64,000 nucleotides of DNA, taken from the NCBI RefSeq assembly GCF_004027225.2, contig NC_044278.2, positions 9,796,001 to 9,860,000 on the forward strand, in the 5' to 3' direction. This DNA is from Strigops habroptila. Taxonomy: Eukaryota > Chordata > Aves > Psittaciformes > Psittacidae. Below the pieces are notes generated by a model that was not told the origin of the DNA, ran no database searches, and worked only from the letters and a program-made list of their open reading frames with translations. The translations under genes and the position numbers were made by a program. This document shows, in pieces, positions 12,543 to 24,290 of the stretch. Every line of letters begins with the position of its first letter. Position 1 is the stretch's first letter.

Positions 12543-15500
12543 GAGGTTTGGTAGGCATGACTGGCCTCTGCTGTGGTATGACAAGGGACAGGAATGTAGT
12601 CTCAACAGGCTGAGCTTCGTTAAGCTTTCCCTAAGGTTGGAAACTGCTTGCTCTTTCCTAATTCTTAATGTCCAGCTCCGATCCCAAGACCAAGCCACTC
12701 ACCCTCTTCTACCCCTGAGGAGAGGCTACTTGTATAGCCCTAAGAGATGACAGCCACTGACATAACCTCAATCTATATTTCACGCAATACTCTGGGGAGG
12801 TGGTTGATGCTTGCTGGCGCCCTTGGGTCATGACAAAACACCCTGGTAGAATAAGGTCTCCTTTTTCAAACTGGGTATGTGGCTCTGGTAGATCTTGGGT
12901 GTATAACAGACTCCTTCCTTGTGATACACCACACATGTGTATGTCCAGGTATTTAATTATTTGCCAAAAAGTCTGGGATAAATTGATCTCTACGTTTGCT
13001 TGGCTCTCCCTGCTTTGAAGGGGGAAAACAAAAGTGTGTTTGGCAGGACTATGCACACCCTCAAAAACAGTATCTCTCCTGCCATGAGGTCCTGCAAAAG
13101 AGGATCACACAGGTCACGCAGTGCCTGCCCTGCTCCACTCATCCCTTCCCTGGTTCACCCACAGAGGCTTTGCTGAGGAGTGTGAAGCACAGGAGAAGTG
13201 CTGTACACTTTCATCTAAAATCCTTCCTGGGCAAGCTTTAGCCTATTGGAACAGACCATACAGGCAATCAAGGCCAGGACAAAGATAGTCCTCTTCTCAG
13301 GAACTAATTGGGGGATCTTCACATAAGAGCACACATCTCTTGCAGCGAGCTTGCCATAGTATTTGTTACAAATACTCAGACTTCTGCTGCAATGGTGTTT
13401 ACACAGCACTTTGTGGGGTATCAAGAGAGCAAGGGTGATGTCCTTAACAAACAGGATTATCCACTTGACCAGACTCAAACACAAATACCAGAATTTAAGT
13501 GTATAGTTCAGGCAAAGACCTGTGGTACCATGGACCCAATCACATTGCAAACAGCCTCTTTTTCTTTTGTTATGATTAACTGGGTTTTAAAATCAAAACT
13601 TCAGGTATTTTAAAAATTAAGATAGATACGCTGCCCTTGGGAAGATGGAGGATTTTACTGCAGTATATAAGCTGTTGCCTAATTTTTCCCTTTGAGATGC
13701 TAAACACACACTTGTACTGCTTTTGCTTGATTACTTAAATGCACTTCTCACTTCCCAGCAGAGAGTGATTTTCTTCCTCCTCACACTATGTTCTTTATTA
13801 CACAAATATTTATGGGTTTTCAAACTTTATCCCAGTGCTCAGCTGATGACCCTTGTTTGAAATTGAATATGATGTCTCTGCTGGGAATAGAACCAAGTGA
13901 TTCAGGGGGTGTCATTCAGCAAGGAGGGCAGCCCAAGCAGGAGGGAAAGCCCTGCAACCATGGGCACTTAGAGGTATGGGAACATGTATTCCCACAGTAG
14001 GCCACCACTGGAAACAATCAGGACTTGTACATACTTGAAAAAAATCCACTTTCTGTGTTTATGGGTGATTTTAAATGACGTAGAAGAGAGTGAGTAATGA
14101 AAGAATGAAATCTCAAACTTGCCTTCATGAAGGGACTTTCATGTTCTGTAAAAACGCTGCTCAAGAAGGAGAGTTAAAAGCTGTGTATCATAAATGTACA
14201 ATGATTCACATGATGAGCATGATCTTTCCTGAATATCCAAAGAGCAAGACATGATTCTTCACATCACACAGTAGCTTATGATAACCATAAAATTGATGTG
14301 ACCCACTGCATCACACCTAGTTAAGTGGGTAATTATAAAGGAAGATTAATCAGAGGCATAACTACTTGAAACATTATGTTCTCTTCAACAGCATCCAGAA
14401 ACATAGCTGTAGAAGGTGATGCATTCTCTAGGGGAAGCTTGCACCATGTTATCTCTCTCTTCTGTAAAAGTGCCAAAATGCAAAAAAGGAGCTTTGACTG
14501 ATGAACTCAAAAGTAATGGCCCCATTCTGGGCAGCCGTAAATCCAACCTGTACAAACAAGAAGTTGCTATACAAGTTGGTAAATAGATTAGCCCTCCCTG
14601 TCCTGAAGATCAGTGCAAAAATTGCCATCTTGTGATAAATCAGGTGATCCTCCCCAGAGTATCCCTATATTTATGTAGGTTGACAAGACCACAAATTAAT
14701 CAGCTCAAGAGATGTATAGTGAGCTTGGTCTGGCTGAAAACAACAGGAAAGTCCAGCAGTGCTAAAGTGAGAATGCAGAAAATGGAGTTTTTCCCCTGAG
14801 AATGTGAAATACTAGAGAAAAAAGGGGGAAAGTGTGTGTTTAGAGGGATTTGTAAGTCAGCAAAAATGCAAATTAATGGTCTGAGTTGGGGTGAATTTTT
14901 ACAAGAGGATAAAGTTCAGTGATGTAAATGCTTAGGAGTTGTAGGTATGTTAGAGGCATAGCACAGTTATCTGGAGGACATGGAAAACATGCAAGGAGCA
15001 ACTGTAGGTTATAGGACACTGAAGAAAAGCAAGTTGCATCTTTTTGGACTGAGAGGATCTGTAGTGCAGGGGGAAGACAGAGAAGTTAGGATACAAATGC
15101 TTGAAGGGGATAGGAAGTGCAGGAGAAAACTAATTTTGTAGATAAATTGGAATATTTGAGTGGTTTGTTCTGCAGGAGTAAGCAGCACAGAAGTGGGTAG
15201 CTCCACATGCTTAAGAGAAAGAATGATGAGGAGAAAAAGGAAGGTTTATACAATGGTGAAATCATGGAAGAAGAAGAGGGATGAGTGTTTAGGAGCTTAA
15301 ACACAATAAGGAGGATTTGTGGAAGTGTTTGGTAGTGTTGAAATACAAGGAAGGAGAAGGGAGCTCTTCCAAGATGGGGAAGAACCCATAGAGACAGGGT
15401 ATAAAGGGCCCCAGTGTCTGTGGGACTGCAGTGGTGGCAGACATTTGCAAGTTGATGAAGGGTTAAGAGCATTTGGAAGTCATGTGATAGCAGAGAAAAG

Positions 15501-15790
15501 GGATATAGTCTGGGAGATCTAGAGACTGAAGTTTGAGGGCTCCAATTCAGATGGATTTGGAGGATCTGAGAAACTCTAAGGAAACCTGAAGTATAGGGAG
15601 ATTGGGGGAATTGAAAGTACTGGAAGAAAGGAAAGAACGGGTCAGCCCTTCCAGGAAGGAGGGAAACTAAGCATAGGATGGTTGAGAAGGCAGGGAATGC
15701 AAGGATGAGCAGGCATACCCTGCTATGTGCTGAAAGCTTGTTCCTTCATAGTGTGATAGTCACAGTTGGACAGATACCACAGTAGAAGAA
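12543..15790. other. intergenic, no gene recognised; part purine-rich
   Basis: No coding exons or RNA genes were recognised. From roughly 14,760 to 15,720 the + strand is markedly rich in A and G with many GGAAG/GAGAAG words, an unusual strand bias. It may be an old, decayed repeat or simply a purine tract. Human LTBR, CD27 and TAPBPL, which lie between SCNN1A and VAMP1 in mammals, were looked for here and not seen. Confidence 0.55.
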
Positions 15791-16158
15791 ATACATGGAG
15801 TACCTCCCATATGAAGACCTGAGAGCAGCTTCCAGTATCTGAAGGGGGACTACAAGGATGCCAGAGAGGGATTCTTCATCAGGGACTGTAGTGATAGAAC
15901 AAGGGGGAAGGGGCTTAAATTCAAACAGGGGAAGTTCAGGTTAGATATAAAGAAGTTCTTTACTGTGAGGGTGGTGAGGCACTGGAACAGGTTGCCCAAA
16001 GAACTGGTGAATGCTCCATCCCTGGCAGTGTTCAAGGCCAGGCTGGACAGGGCCTTGAATGACATGGTCTAGTGGAAGGTGTCCCTGCCCATCACAGGGG
16101 GCTTGGAACTGGATGATCTTAAGGTCCTTTCCAACCCTAACAATTCTATGATTCTATA
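15791..16158 (+). repeat. CR1 LINE, 3' end fragment
   Basis: CR1 sequence in sense on the + strand. It begins near 'acctcccatatgaagacctgag', continues through the C-terminal reverse-transcriptase coding remnant and ends at 'acaattctatgattctata'. It is closely similar in content to the opposite-strand copy at 35,981 but more diverged. 5'-truncated and inactive. Confidence 0.87.
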
Positions 16159-17423
16159 AGCAATACATATAGAAGAACTAACAAGCAACTCTGCTTGCTG
16201 GAGTGCTTAGAAAAGCTGTACAGATAGGTGCAAAGTTTGTCTGCACAGACTGAGGTCAATCCCAGAAGGAATTTGAGTAAAGGGCTACCAGGCCTTTGGG
16301 ACAGGTTCAAGAAAATCCAAGGGGTGAAGATGTGCTACATTAAGAAATGAAAAGGGCCGCAGTGCTGTTGGTGAAAGGACAGAGGGGAAGTACAGAGATC
16401 AGGAACACACAAGAGGGATGGCTGTGTTCAGTCTTGCAGTTCTTTATACTTACCAATATGCAATATTTAAAGGGGTCTTGTAAGCATGAGAGAAGAAAGA
16501 GCCTTCAGCTTCTGTTTACATGCTTAAAGACAGTGAACTAAAAAAAGCTTAGTAACTGGAGATTATGGCAAAAGAGTACAATTACTTAAAAGAGTACAAG
16601 GGCTTTTGGAGAAGCCTGGCAGGAGAGAACATGAAAAGAAAAGGTCTTTTTAGCCTCAGCAAGACCCACTTAATGGGTCTATGCACCAAAGCAAAAGATG
16701 TTATGGGGCTGTTCATATTGGAAACCCAAGGAGCAAATAAGCATGTTCTGAAAGACTCAACCTCTGGCAAAACAAGCAAGTCAAAAGATTATCAGGAGTA
16801 TGGAGGCTGAAATGCAACTTTATTTTGGCCTGTAAACAGGGGAAGTTTTGTGAAGGGACTCAGTTACTTCTAAGAGGAAGCATTGTAAGATACCTAGGAG
16901 AAACACTGGGTTGAAATGTATCCAACAGACACGGCTGAGTTGCCTATTTTGTAAAACCTACATCTTTATCTGTTACATCTCTCAGAGTAATTATTTACTT
17001 AGAGATCAGAACAAAAGATAAAACCTCTGTGCTTCCCCATTACTGCTTCTCTAAGTTAAGGCTTTTAACCCCAGTGGCTACATCAGAGCAGGGACCTGTG
17101 TCTCTTCACAAGGAAGCCAGGTCCATTAAACACGTGTTGCTGCATTTCTACTCTGAAGTCTTTTGTCTTTCCCACCATCATTCAGTTACTTTACAGCTGA
17201 GACAAGAAAACAAACTCCCCCACTGATGAGAGCATGCAGCCTACTTTGACCAGTGCTTAGAAACCTCATGAAAGGCCAGAGCAAGGCCTAGAGCATCTAG
17301 AAAACATGAAAGTTTAAGACATTTAGGAGCAGCATAGTTGAGACATTTCCCCCACTAAATCTGAAGGTGTTGGGATGAAACAGTTGAAACAGGAGCTACA
17401 TGTTTAAAAGACAAGCTTGAATT
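16159..17423. other. intergenic, no gene recognised
   Basis: AT-rich DNA with no recognised gene. A minus-strand AATAAA (read from TTTATT at 16,819-16,824) is one possible outer limit for the VAMP1 transcript. Confidence 0.45.
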
Positions 17424-20400
17424 TTTAATTCGACACATAAAGAACTACTCTGCCAAAGCTTTGGCCTTGCTTTTAGTGGACATTTACAACCAGGATAAGA
17501 CCACAGGAACAGCAGCAGTGCCGATGCTTTAAAAGATGGCACCTGAGGAGGTGAGCTCCCAGCAGACCATGGTACTTTAAATGCCCACGTGAGGATTTAT
17601 GGTTAGATGTACAACTCTTCGCAAACACACACAACATGACTCTCGAGTTCAGCACTGCCCTGGGGCAAATTTCCACCGCATGTTCAGCCCCAGCTTTGTG
17701 CTTCGCATCAGCTGGCCAGCCTTAACAAGCAAGCACTCAAATCTGTAAGTTTGGCTAAGGACTTAGAGACACTGTAGTCAGTCTGGACACACATCCGTTC
17801 CAAGAAAGAACTTTTCCTATTCCCCTATATGAACAAGGCTGAGAACAGGAAGACAACACACAACTTGGCAGGAATTGTAGCATGGCTAGTTCATTCAGGT
17901 TGTGCAGGCTGGACCTGTGATGAAGTTTAGACTGTACATGCTGCTTTGATCTACCAGCCAGTCCAGACACCCTCCTTTCCCAGCAAGGCTTTTGTCTTTG
18001 AAAGAAATAGCCTAGCTGCACTGCTCCAAATTCACCATTGACCATACATTTTTCTGGTATAATTTTAGTGATGTTTAAGACTATTTGGTGATGTTTAAAA
18101 CTAGAAAACGATTGCTCATAAGGGGAGCACAAGCCACATGGGCAAATAAAGAGCATAAATACTTAATTTTAAGATAAGTCTGCACTGGACAAAGTGCATT
18201 TTCAATGGCCATTTCTTTTTAATGAGTTTCAAGTGTACAGTGAAGCAAAGCAAGGCACTTACCTTTAGTCCAGCCATGTTCCAAGATATGCTGTAAACAG
18301 CATCCTACTCTTGGAGGTCTTGGAACTAGATGATCTTATACCCCAACATCAACGTACAAGTGTTTTCTGTGTTTAAGGATTTTACAATAGGTTATCGAAA
18401 CCCAAAGGCAACATACACTGAGGAACTAGAGCTACCAGTAACACACCCTCCCATTCAGGGAACTACCTCCCCATGCATTACACATCAGCTGGACATTTGG
18501 CAGCTGGAAGCAGAGTTGGCTTGGGCAACCTCTTCCCGCAGAGCAAGAGTTCATACATCTTGTTACAGACTTAACACAGAGTCAATCCAGCACAAGGTTC
18601 CAGTACAATTCCAACTACCATCATTGCAATGGAAAACCAGCCACTGCTTTGAGGGACACAACTTCAGGTGTATGTGTAATATAGAAGTGACAGACAAAAA
18701 AAATTGTCCCCAAACCAGTTCGGCATCCCAACCCCTTCCACCCAATGACAGACCAGACAGACTCAGTAAGGTGGTGAATTGTGTTTCTTAGAGACCATTT
18801 AAAGTACATGAGCTGATAACTACAACATGCCAGAGGAGATTACAGTTGTGTTTCTAGAGGAAGGAAATAAAACTGCACGTGCATGAGTGGCTGTAATGCT
18901 ATGGACAGCAGCGTCCCTTGTTTTTACTCAGAGGGCCTTGGTGACCTTTCCCCCCCCATGCACAAAGACACAAAGGAAAGGAAAGGGAGCAGAAGAAAAG
19001 GCAACATACAACATCTAAGAGAAAGAAATGGAAGAGACAGCCTATGGGGACCTGAGCCCCCAGAGGAACAGGAGGAATGGGGCACCAAAGGCTTGTTCAG
19101 AAGAGTTAAAGAGAATTTCTGGTCTGGGGGCCTCAAGCTTGTATGCCCACCCCCTAAAATGACAGCAGTAAGTAGTGCAAGCAGGCCCTGGCTCCTCTTC
19201 AGTAGTCGCACTTCTGACCATCCATCACATCTCAGTTCCACAGGGAATTAGGGAAGTGCTCGGGGGACAAGGGCTGCTTCACTCCACATCTTCATCTCTG
19301 CCCTCACTCAAGGTGGAGAGGGATGGAATTGCAGGGAGATGAAGTTGATGCAAATGAAATGCTGGGGCATGGAAGTGAGCATGCAAAACCTTGCCCCTTC
19401 CCAGATGCCCTGTGAGGAGGAAAGGGGCTTCCCTGGCATGCCCAATGAAACAAAAAGCATCTGCTCCTCCCATCTTTTGTACTTCACTCCTACCCGGAAA
19501 CTCCATTGATGTTCTCCCCCATCTTCTCACATCCCCTTTGAGCCTACACAGACCCAAGGCAGAGCTTCCTAAATTAAAGAGGTGTCCTCTTTCCAGTTTA
19601 AATTATAAGCTGCAGCTCAGCTTATAAAGAAAAGATGCACATTCCCCAGAAGACTCTGCAGAAACTGAGGAACAGGGCACATCCAAGCAATTCACAGCTC
19701 TTGTTAATTGTGATGGAGGAGAACAAGGGGCTTGCTTACAGAAAGCCACAGCATTCCATGCTGCAAGTTTACTTCCAGCAGAGACCACGTTGGATGTAAA
19801 TTCAAGAGAGCCCATAGGAAGTAGGAGGATTTCAGTTTGATAGGCAAGATCTCTATAGAGATCTAAGCTGACAAACTGGGACATCTGTTGTCACTTTGCA
19901 ATATTTATGCCCAGAGCAGCATTTCCCTCTGAATCCCTAGCTAACCATTCCAAGTATTTTCTAACTCCCGCTGAAAGTTAGGGTTTTGTGGTAGCAGAAA
20001 CGGAACAGGTATTCTTAATCAGAATGCTGTGTGGCTCATTCAGCCTCATCTGGAATACCTCCAGGCTCCTTCAGCTCCATCTGCTACATAGTGGATTCGC
20101 TTTGACATTCAACCCAGTAACAAAAGCAGAATTACCCATTCCCATTCTGCCACTACCCCAAAGTCTTCCAGAAAGCTACAAGCTAGTAGAAAGCCACAGC
20201 ATCCTGGCTTGTGTCTGCATAGATGAAAGAAATATCTAACACCCTGCACTAGACTTCTTACTGTTGTTCTTTTGTTACTTCTGGCAGGAGATTTTACTCC
20301 TACACGTGCCTTTTAGATAGTAAAAACTCTCCTTTCACTTCACTGTTTAGTCTGTTGCGCTTGACTGAGGTAATCATGTAGGCTCTCCTTTATCTGAACT

Positions 20401-20978
20401 GAAATGGCCACGTTCAGACAGCAAGTCATCTGAAAATAAGGACAGGAAGAATCTCTCATGCTCATCTCTCCACAGCTAGAGAAATCCAGATCACTACATC
20501 TAGCCTGGTCAGATGGCTCAGTCACTGGCCAATACAAACTAGTCTTTTTTCAGCAGCTCGATGAAAAGCTTAAGTCATGCTGCCACTCTTTTTAGGCAGA
20601 ACACTAAAGAATCTCACATGCTGAAGCCCTTCATCCCCAAAGGCACTGCATTAAGGCATTCTTATTTTGCTAGAGTCCACACAGGCACTAGTTAACAAAC
20701 TCACAGCCAAAAATAAACCACAGAAATTCCCTACAGAAGAGCAGGAGCAATGGCTACCTGCTCCTCCTCTACTTCTCTTTCCTCTAAACTCTAAAGCTGC
20801 AGCAGCTGTTTAAGGCTAACCATGTTCAGTAGAGTGCTTGAGAGTCATATAGAGAAGACAAATTAAAACCAATAAAGAAATCAATGAAGAAGCTAGGTGG
20901 AAGGGAAGGAAAGATTCAGGGATAAGAAGAGACAGGCAAGGTGACAGGACAGTAGGTTGCAGACTGAAGGAGGTACAT
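17424..20978 (-). other. VAMP1: probable VAMP1 3'UTR (outer end uncertain)
   Basis: This is downstream, on the minus strand, of the VAMP1 stop codon. No coding exon of another gene was found. VAMP1 transcripts in mammals have long 3'UTRs, so much of this interval is likely untranslated message. Minus-strand ATTAAA signals are seen at 18,218-18,223 and 17,424-17,429, with a consensus AATAAA only at 16,819-16,824. Which is used cannot be decided. A + strand frame of 153 codons at 18,330-18,791 has no recognisable motif and is taken as chance. Confidence 0.4.
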
Positions 20979-23188
20979 TCAAGTAAAAAAGTAGACTGGA
21001 GACAAAACAATAGGGAAAGAAAAAGGAAAGAACAAGAGGGCAAGTTACACCAAAGGACCCTCAGAGACCTCCAAATTCCCCACCAGGGAAGGAACTTGCC
21101 AACCCACCCACTCCAGGGCAAACACCCCTCATACTTACAGGTTCACCTGACCTGGCAGACAGAATTTCCCACTTCTATAATGACGGCCACCCCCAGTTCC
21201 TTCTGTTACTATGTAAAGTATGCAGCTTCTAGTGTAAGTGCAGGAGTTCTAGCACCACCACCTCCCTTCCCCAAGGACTGAAGTTCATACTTATGCAACA
21301 AAGACCCTCCAGATCTCAAATCTAAAAGGAAGAATTTACAGTACTGTAGAGTTGGTGCTTCTTCACACCTTTGATCCTGGGCTTTTCAGTACTTACTTGC
21401 AATCACCACCACCACAATGGCACCAATCACTCCCATCATGATCATCATCTGGAGAGAGAGATTGTCAAAGAGTAATACTGAGAACAGACTGACAAGTCCA
21501 CATCTTCCCAGACAGCCAGGGAACATAAGCCAGACCCTGAAGGTAGGACAGCCAAGACCTCAGTCTTTCCACAGTGAAAGAATCTTAACCATTTGAAACT
21601 ATTACTACACCCCAACTATCTTTTCAAAGCCCTGGAGAGGACTAGCCTAATGTCCTTCTGATGAAGGAGATCATGGCAATAGGAAACTCACCTTGCAGTT
21701 CTTCCACCAGTACTTCCTTTTGAGTTTTGCTGCACTGCTTTCAAATTGTGAGGCACCAGCCTGAAGCGCATCTGCCCGGTCATCTAGCTCTGACAGTTTC
21801 TCATCTCGTTCCAGCACCTTGTCTACATTTACACACATTATATCAACCACCTGCAGAAGGAAGAATAGTAGCAGCAGTTGCACTGGTAAAGAGAGTTGAA
21901 AAAATAAGAGCCAGGAATCTGACACTGAGACGCTAACAAGCAAAAGCCCTAAACAAGGGGAAAAAAAAGTCAGGATAAAACACAGCTTTCAAGCCACTGC
22001 CTACTCTGAAGTGGGGGAGAAAAGTCCTAGGGTCCCCCCTTACAGCATCAGTTCAACTACACTTAAACGAGGTCTTCAGCCCCACACTCTCAGCAGTTTA
22101 TAAAGCTCTCAAATGCAGCAAGCCCAAGCCACCTCCCTCATGAGAGTAATCATATGCTCACTCTCTGCTAATTGCAATGATTTACAGCTACATGTGGCTG
22201 CCCCAGCGAGGCATAAAGGCGTTACTGCAGGTCAGCAGCCACGCTACAGACACCGACCCTGGAAAGTCAGGCAAGGTTCCCTAAACATCACACATTGAGT
22301 CTACACACAGGCTGTTTGCTTGAAGCAACAGCGCAGGGATCGAGACCTCTTCTGGGTGCTGTATTTCCATACCAGATTCGCTACAGGAGGTACCAAAATA
22401 TCTGACAGGCCTGCTCCTTAGAAGTCATAGCTGGAATAAAGCCGCTTTTAAACATAAAGCAATCTCTTCTCCAGCTTCCTTACAGGTCTGCCATCCTGAT
22501 ATGATTCTTACTGCATTTCTGGCACTAGCATAACAAGAGCAGCCACCCCCTCAGCAGCAGGCGCCTGTCAAGAACATCACTGCTGCAGAGCAGGAGAGTC
22601 CAGACAGTCGATGGGAAGCCAGCACACGGCTGGAGGAGCTACTGACCTCCTTCACCTGGGCCTGCGTCTGCTGCAGCCGGCGGTTACTGCTCTGATTGGG
22701 GGGTGCCCCGGGGGGGGCCCCACCAGGAGCTCCCCCTTCGGGGGCGCCGGGAGCGGGTTGCTGAGCTGGGTCAGACCTAGTGGAACACACATGGGCAAAG
22801 AGAAAACCCAATCAGACGCTTAAAGGAGAACACCCCAGCCCCAAATCCACCTGAACCCCACCGCCCCAGGCTGGGGGGGCACCAGCAGCAGCCCCAAGGG
22901 CCCGCAACCTGCCTGGACCCACCCGAGACCAAGAGCAGGGGAGAGCCCGGAGCAACGAGGCGAGCAGCAGGGAGGACCGGGAGAGCGGGAGCCCAGGGGA
23001 AGGAGGTGAAGACGGGAGGAGTACGGGCAGCCCTGCGTGCGGCAGCTGCTGCAATGCGCCACTCGGCCCCACTGCCGGCGGCGGCCAGGACACGGGGTCT
23101 GCACCAGCCCGCCCACCCGTCGTCGTCCCCCGCCTGCCTCCCTGCGCCTCCCTGCGCCTCCCCGCCCGCTGCAGCCGGACACTCACAT
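20979..23188 (-). CDS. VAMP1: vesicle-associated membrane protein 1 (synaptobrevin 1)
   Basis: R-SNARE of synaptic and secretory vesicles that pairs with syntaxin and SNAP-25 to drive fusion. Five coding exons on the minus strand: 23188-23187 (only AT of the start codon), 22776-22647, 21850-21692, 21448-21397, 20995-20979. All introns are GT-AG and the total is 119 aa against 118 in human. The N-terminus [11 protein letters not shown] leads into a Pro/Gly/Ala-rich region. The SNARE motif then runs from about residue 34 ([11 protein letters not shown]) through the central zero-layer Arg59 in KVLER to [17 protein letters not shown]. Next come the juxtamembrane YWWKNCK and the transmembrane segment [17 protein letters not shown], and the protein ends IYFFT. 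Exon 3 has Cys50 where human VAMP1/VAMP2 have Arg (codon TGT, a CpG-type change), Lys for Glu just before the motif, and Glu for Gln after the zero-layer Arg. The split start codon, AT|G, fixes the start. Confidence 0.95.
21386..21448 (-). other. VAMP1: VAMP1 alternative C-terminus by retention of the last intron
   Basis: If the intron after exon 4 is not removed, the frame runs GCA AGT AAG TAC TGA and the protein ends ...VVVVIASKY instead of ...AIYFFT. Human VAMP1 has an intron-retained isoform with a very similar end (SKY-), so this is probably a conserved alternative isoform rather than chance. The donor GTAAGT overlaps the coding triplets. Confidence 0.5.
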
Positions 23189-23530
23189 GGCCAAACCAGA
23201 CTAGGAACCCCGGGCACGCCGCAATCGACCCCGCACCGGCACCCCCAACCCGGCTTATAGCAGACGAGGCCCCGCCCCTAAGAGCAAACAGCCAATCAGA
23301 AGTGGCAGCGGGAAGGACTCGCCGCAAGCAGCAAATCAGCACCGCCTTTGGGTTCCGCCGCAGCCAATCAGCGCTCTGCGACCCCAGCGGAGCGAGGTGC
23401 CCTGTGAAGACGGCGATTGGGCCGAGCCCCGCCCTCTCCCTCGCTCCAGGCTTTTGAGAGGACGAGCCGCTGTGACTGAGCCTTGGGCCGCCCAATGGGA
23501 GCAGAGTCCGCCCCTACGCTCAGCAGAAGG
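23189..23530 (-). promoter_or_regulatory. VAMP1: VAMP1 promoter with four CCAAT boxes
   Basis: GC-rich CpG island immediately upstream of VAMP1 exon 1. On the minus strand a TATAAG box is read at about 23,254-23,259, some 65 nt before the split start codon. Upstream of it are CCAAT elements at 23,292-23,296, 23,364-23,368 and 23,492-23,496, and an inverted copy at 23,416-23,420. Several CCAAT boxes spaced about 50-75 bp apart suggest an NF-Y-dependent promoter (inference). Mixed orientation leaves room for a divergent + strand transcript, which was not identified. Confidence 0.6.
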
Positions 23531-23973
23531 GCCGGTGAGTAGCGGGGTGGTTGCGCGGCGTGTCCGTCGGCCCCGCCGGTCCCTTTAGGTGACGCGGGGT
23601 CTGAGCACGGTCGCCTGCCCCGTCCGGTTTCCCCTTCGAGCCCGTGCTGTTACAGACCTGTAGCGTGTGCGTTGGCTCTGTTTAAGCCGCTGTCCTGCTC
23701 CTGCCTTAGAGCACGGCGTACGACGGAGCCCCAACGAATCCCCAGAGTGCGCGTCTTAGCGCCGCCGCTGCCCGCGGGGGCAGCCAGGCTCCAGCAGCAG
23801 CCCCGAGGACAGCTAGGTGGTTTTGCCCTCTAAAGATGTCGAGAAACGTGCTGGATCAAAAGGGAGGATGCTGCAGTTCAGGACAGAAAGGGAGGCAGGA
23901 GAGTACTAGCACTTGGTGCGGCGAGTAGGGTGACAGGTGTAGGTTCCACCTCTGCTGAACTGCCTTTTTGCTT
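23531..23973. other. intergenic, no gene recognised
   Basis: Declining GC content away from the VAMP1 island; no gene or repeat recognised. Confidence 0.5.
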
Positions 23974-24290
23974 CATAGGATCAGCCGGGTTGGAAAAGAC
24001 CTTTAAGATCATCAAGTCCAACCTTTCCCCAGCACTGCCAAGGCCACCACTAACCCATGGCACTGAGGGCCTCGGCTACACGGTGTGTGAACACTTGCAG
24101 GGACGGTGACTCCAGCACTGCCCTGGGCAGCCTGTTCCAATGCCTGAGCACCCTTTGGGGAAGGAATTGTTCCTCATCTCCAGTCTAACTCCTCCCCCCA
24201 GGCGCAGCTTGAGGCCATTTCCTCTTGTCCTGTCACTTATTGCTTGGGAGAAGAGACCAGCCACCTCCTCACTCCTTTCAGGTAGTTCAT
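23974..24290 (-). repeat. CR1 LINE, 3' end fragment
   Basis: Antisense CR1: 'ggttggaaaagacctttaag' followed by the reversed 3'UTR and C-terminal coding remnant (CCTGGGCAGCCTGTTCC... CTCATCTCCAGTCTAAC). Same subfamily as the copy at 37,522, judged from shared wording over more than 150 bases. The terminal ATTCTATGAT repeat is missing or decayed. Confidence 0.85.

Noticed and set aside
18246-18300. Minus-strand mini-exon-like block (AG ... ATGGCTGGACTAAAG | GTAAGT) below VAMP1
   Set aside because: The splice-like signals are good, but no partner exon or homology could be found, so it is treated as coincidence within the 3'UTR.
18316-18340. Short CR1-like wording (ggaactagatgatctta)
   Set aside because: About 20 bases of similarity only, too short to call as an element.
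18330-18791. 153-codon + strand frame in the presumed VAMP1 3'UTR
   Set aside because: No motif, no flanking exons, ordinary chance length for AT-moderate DNA; possible TAPBPL or CD27 exon considered, but no immunoglobulin or TNFR cysteine pattern is present.
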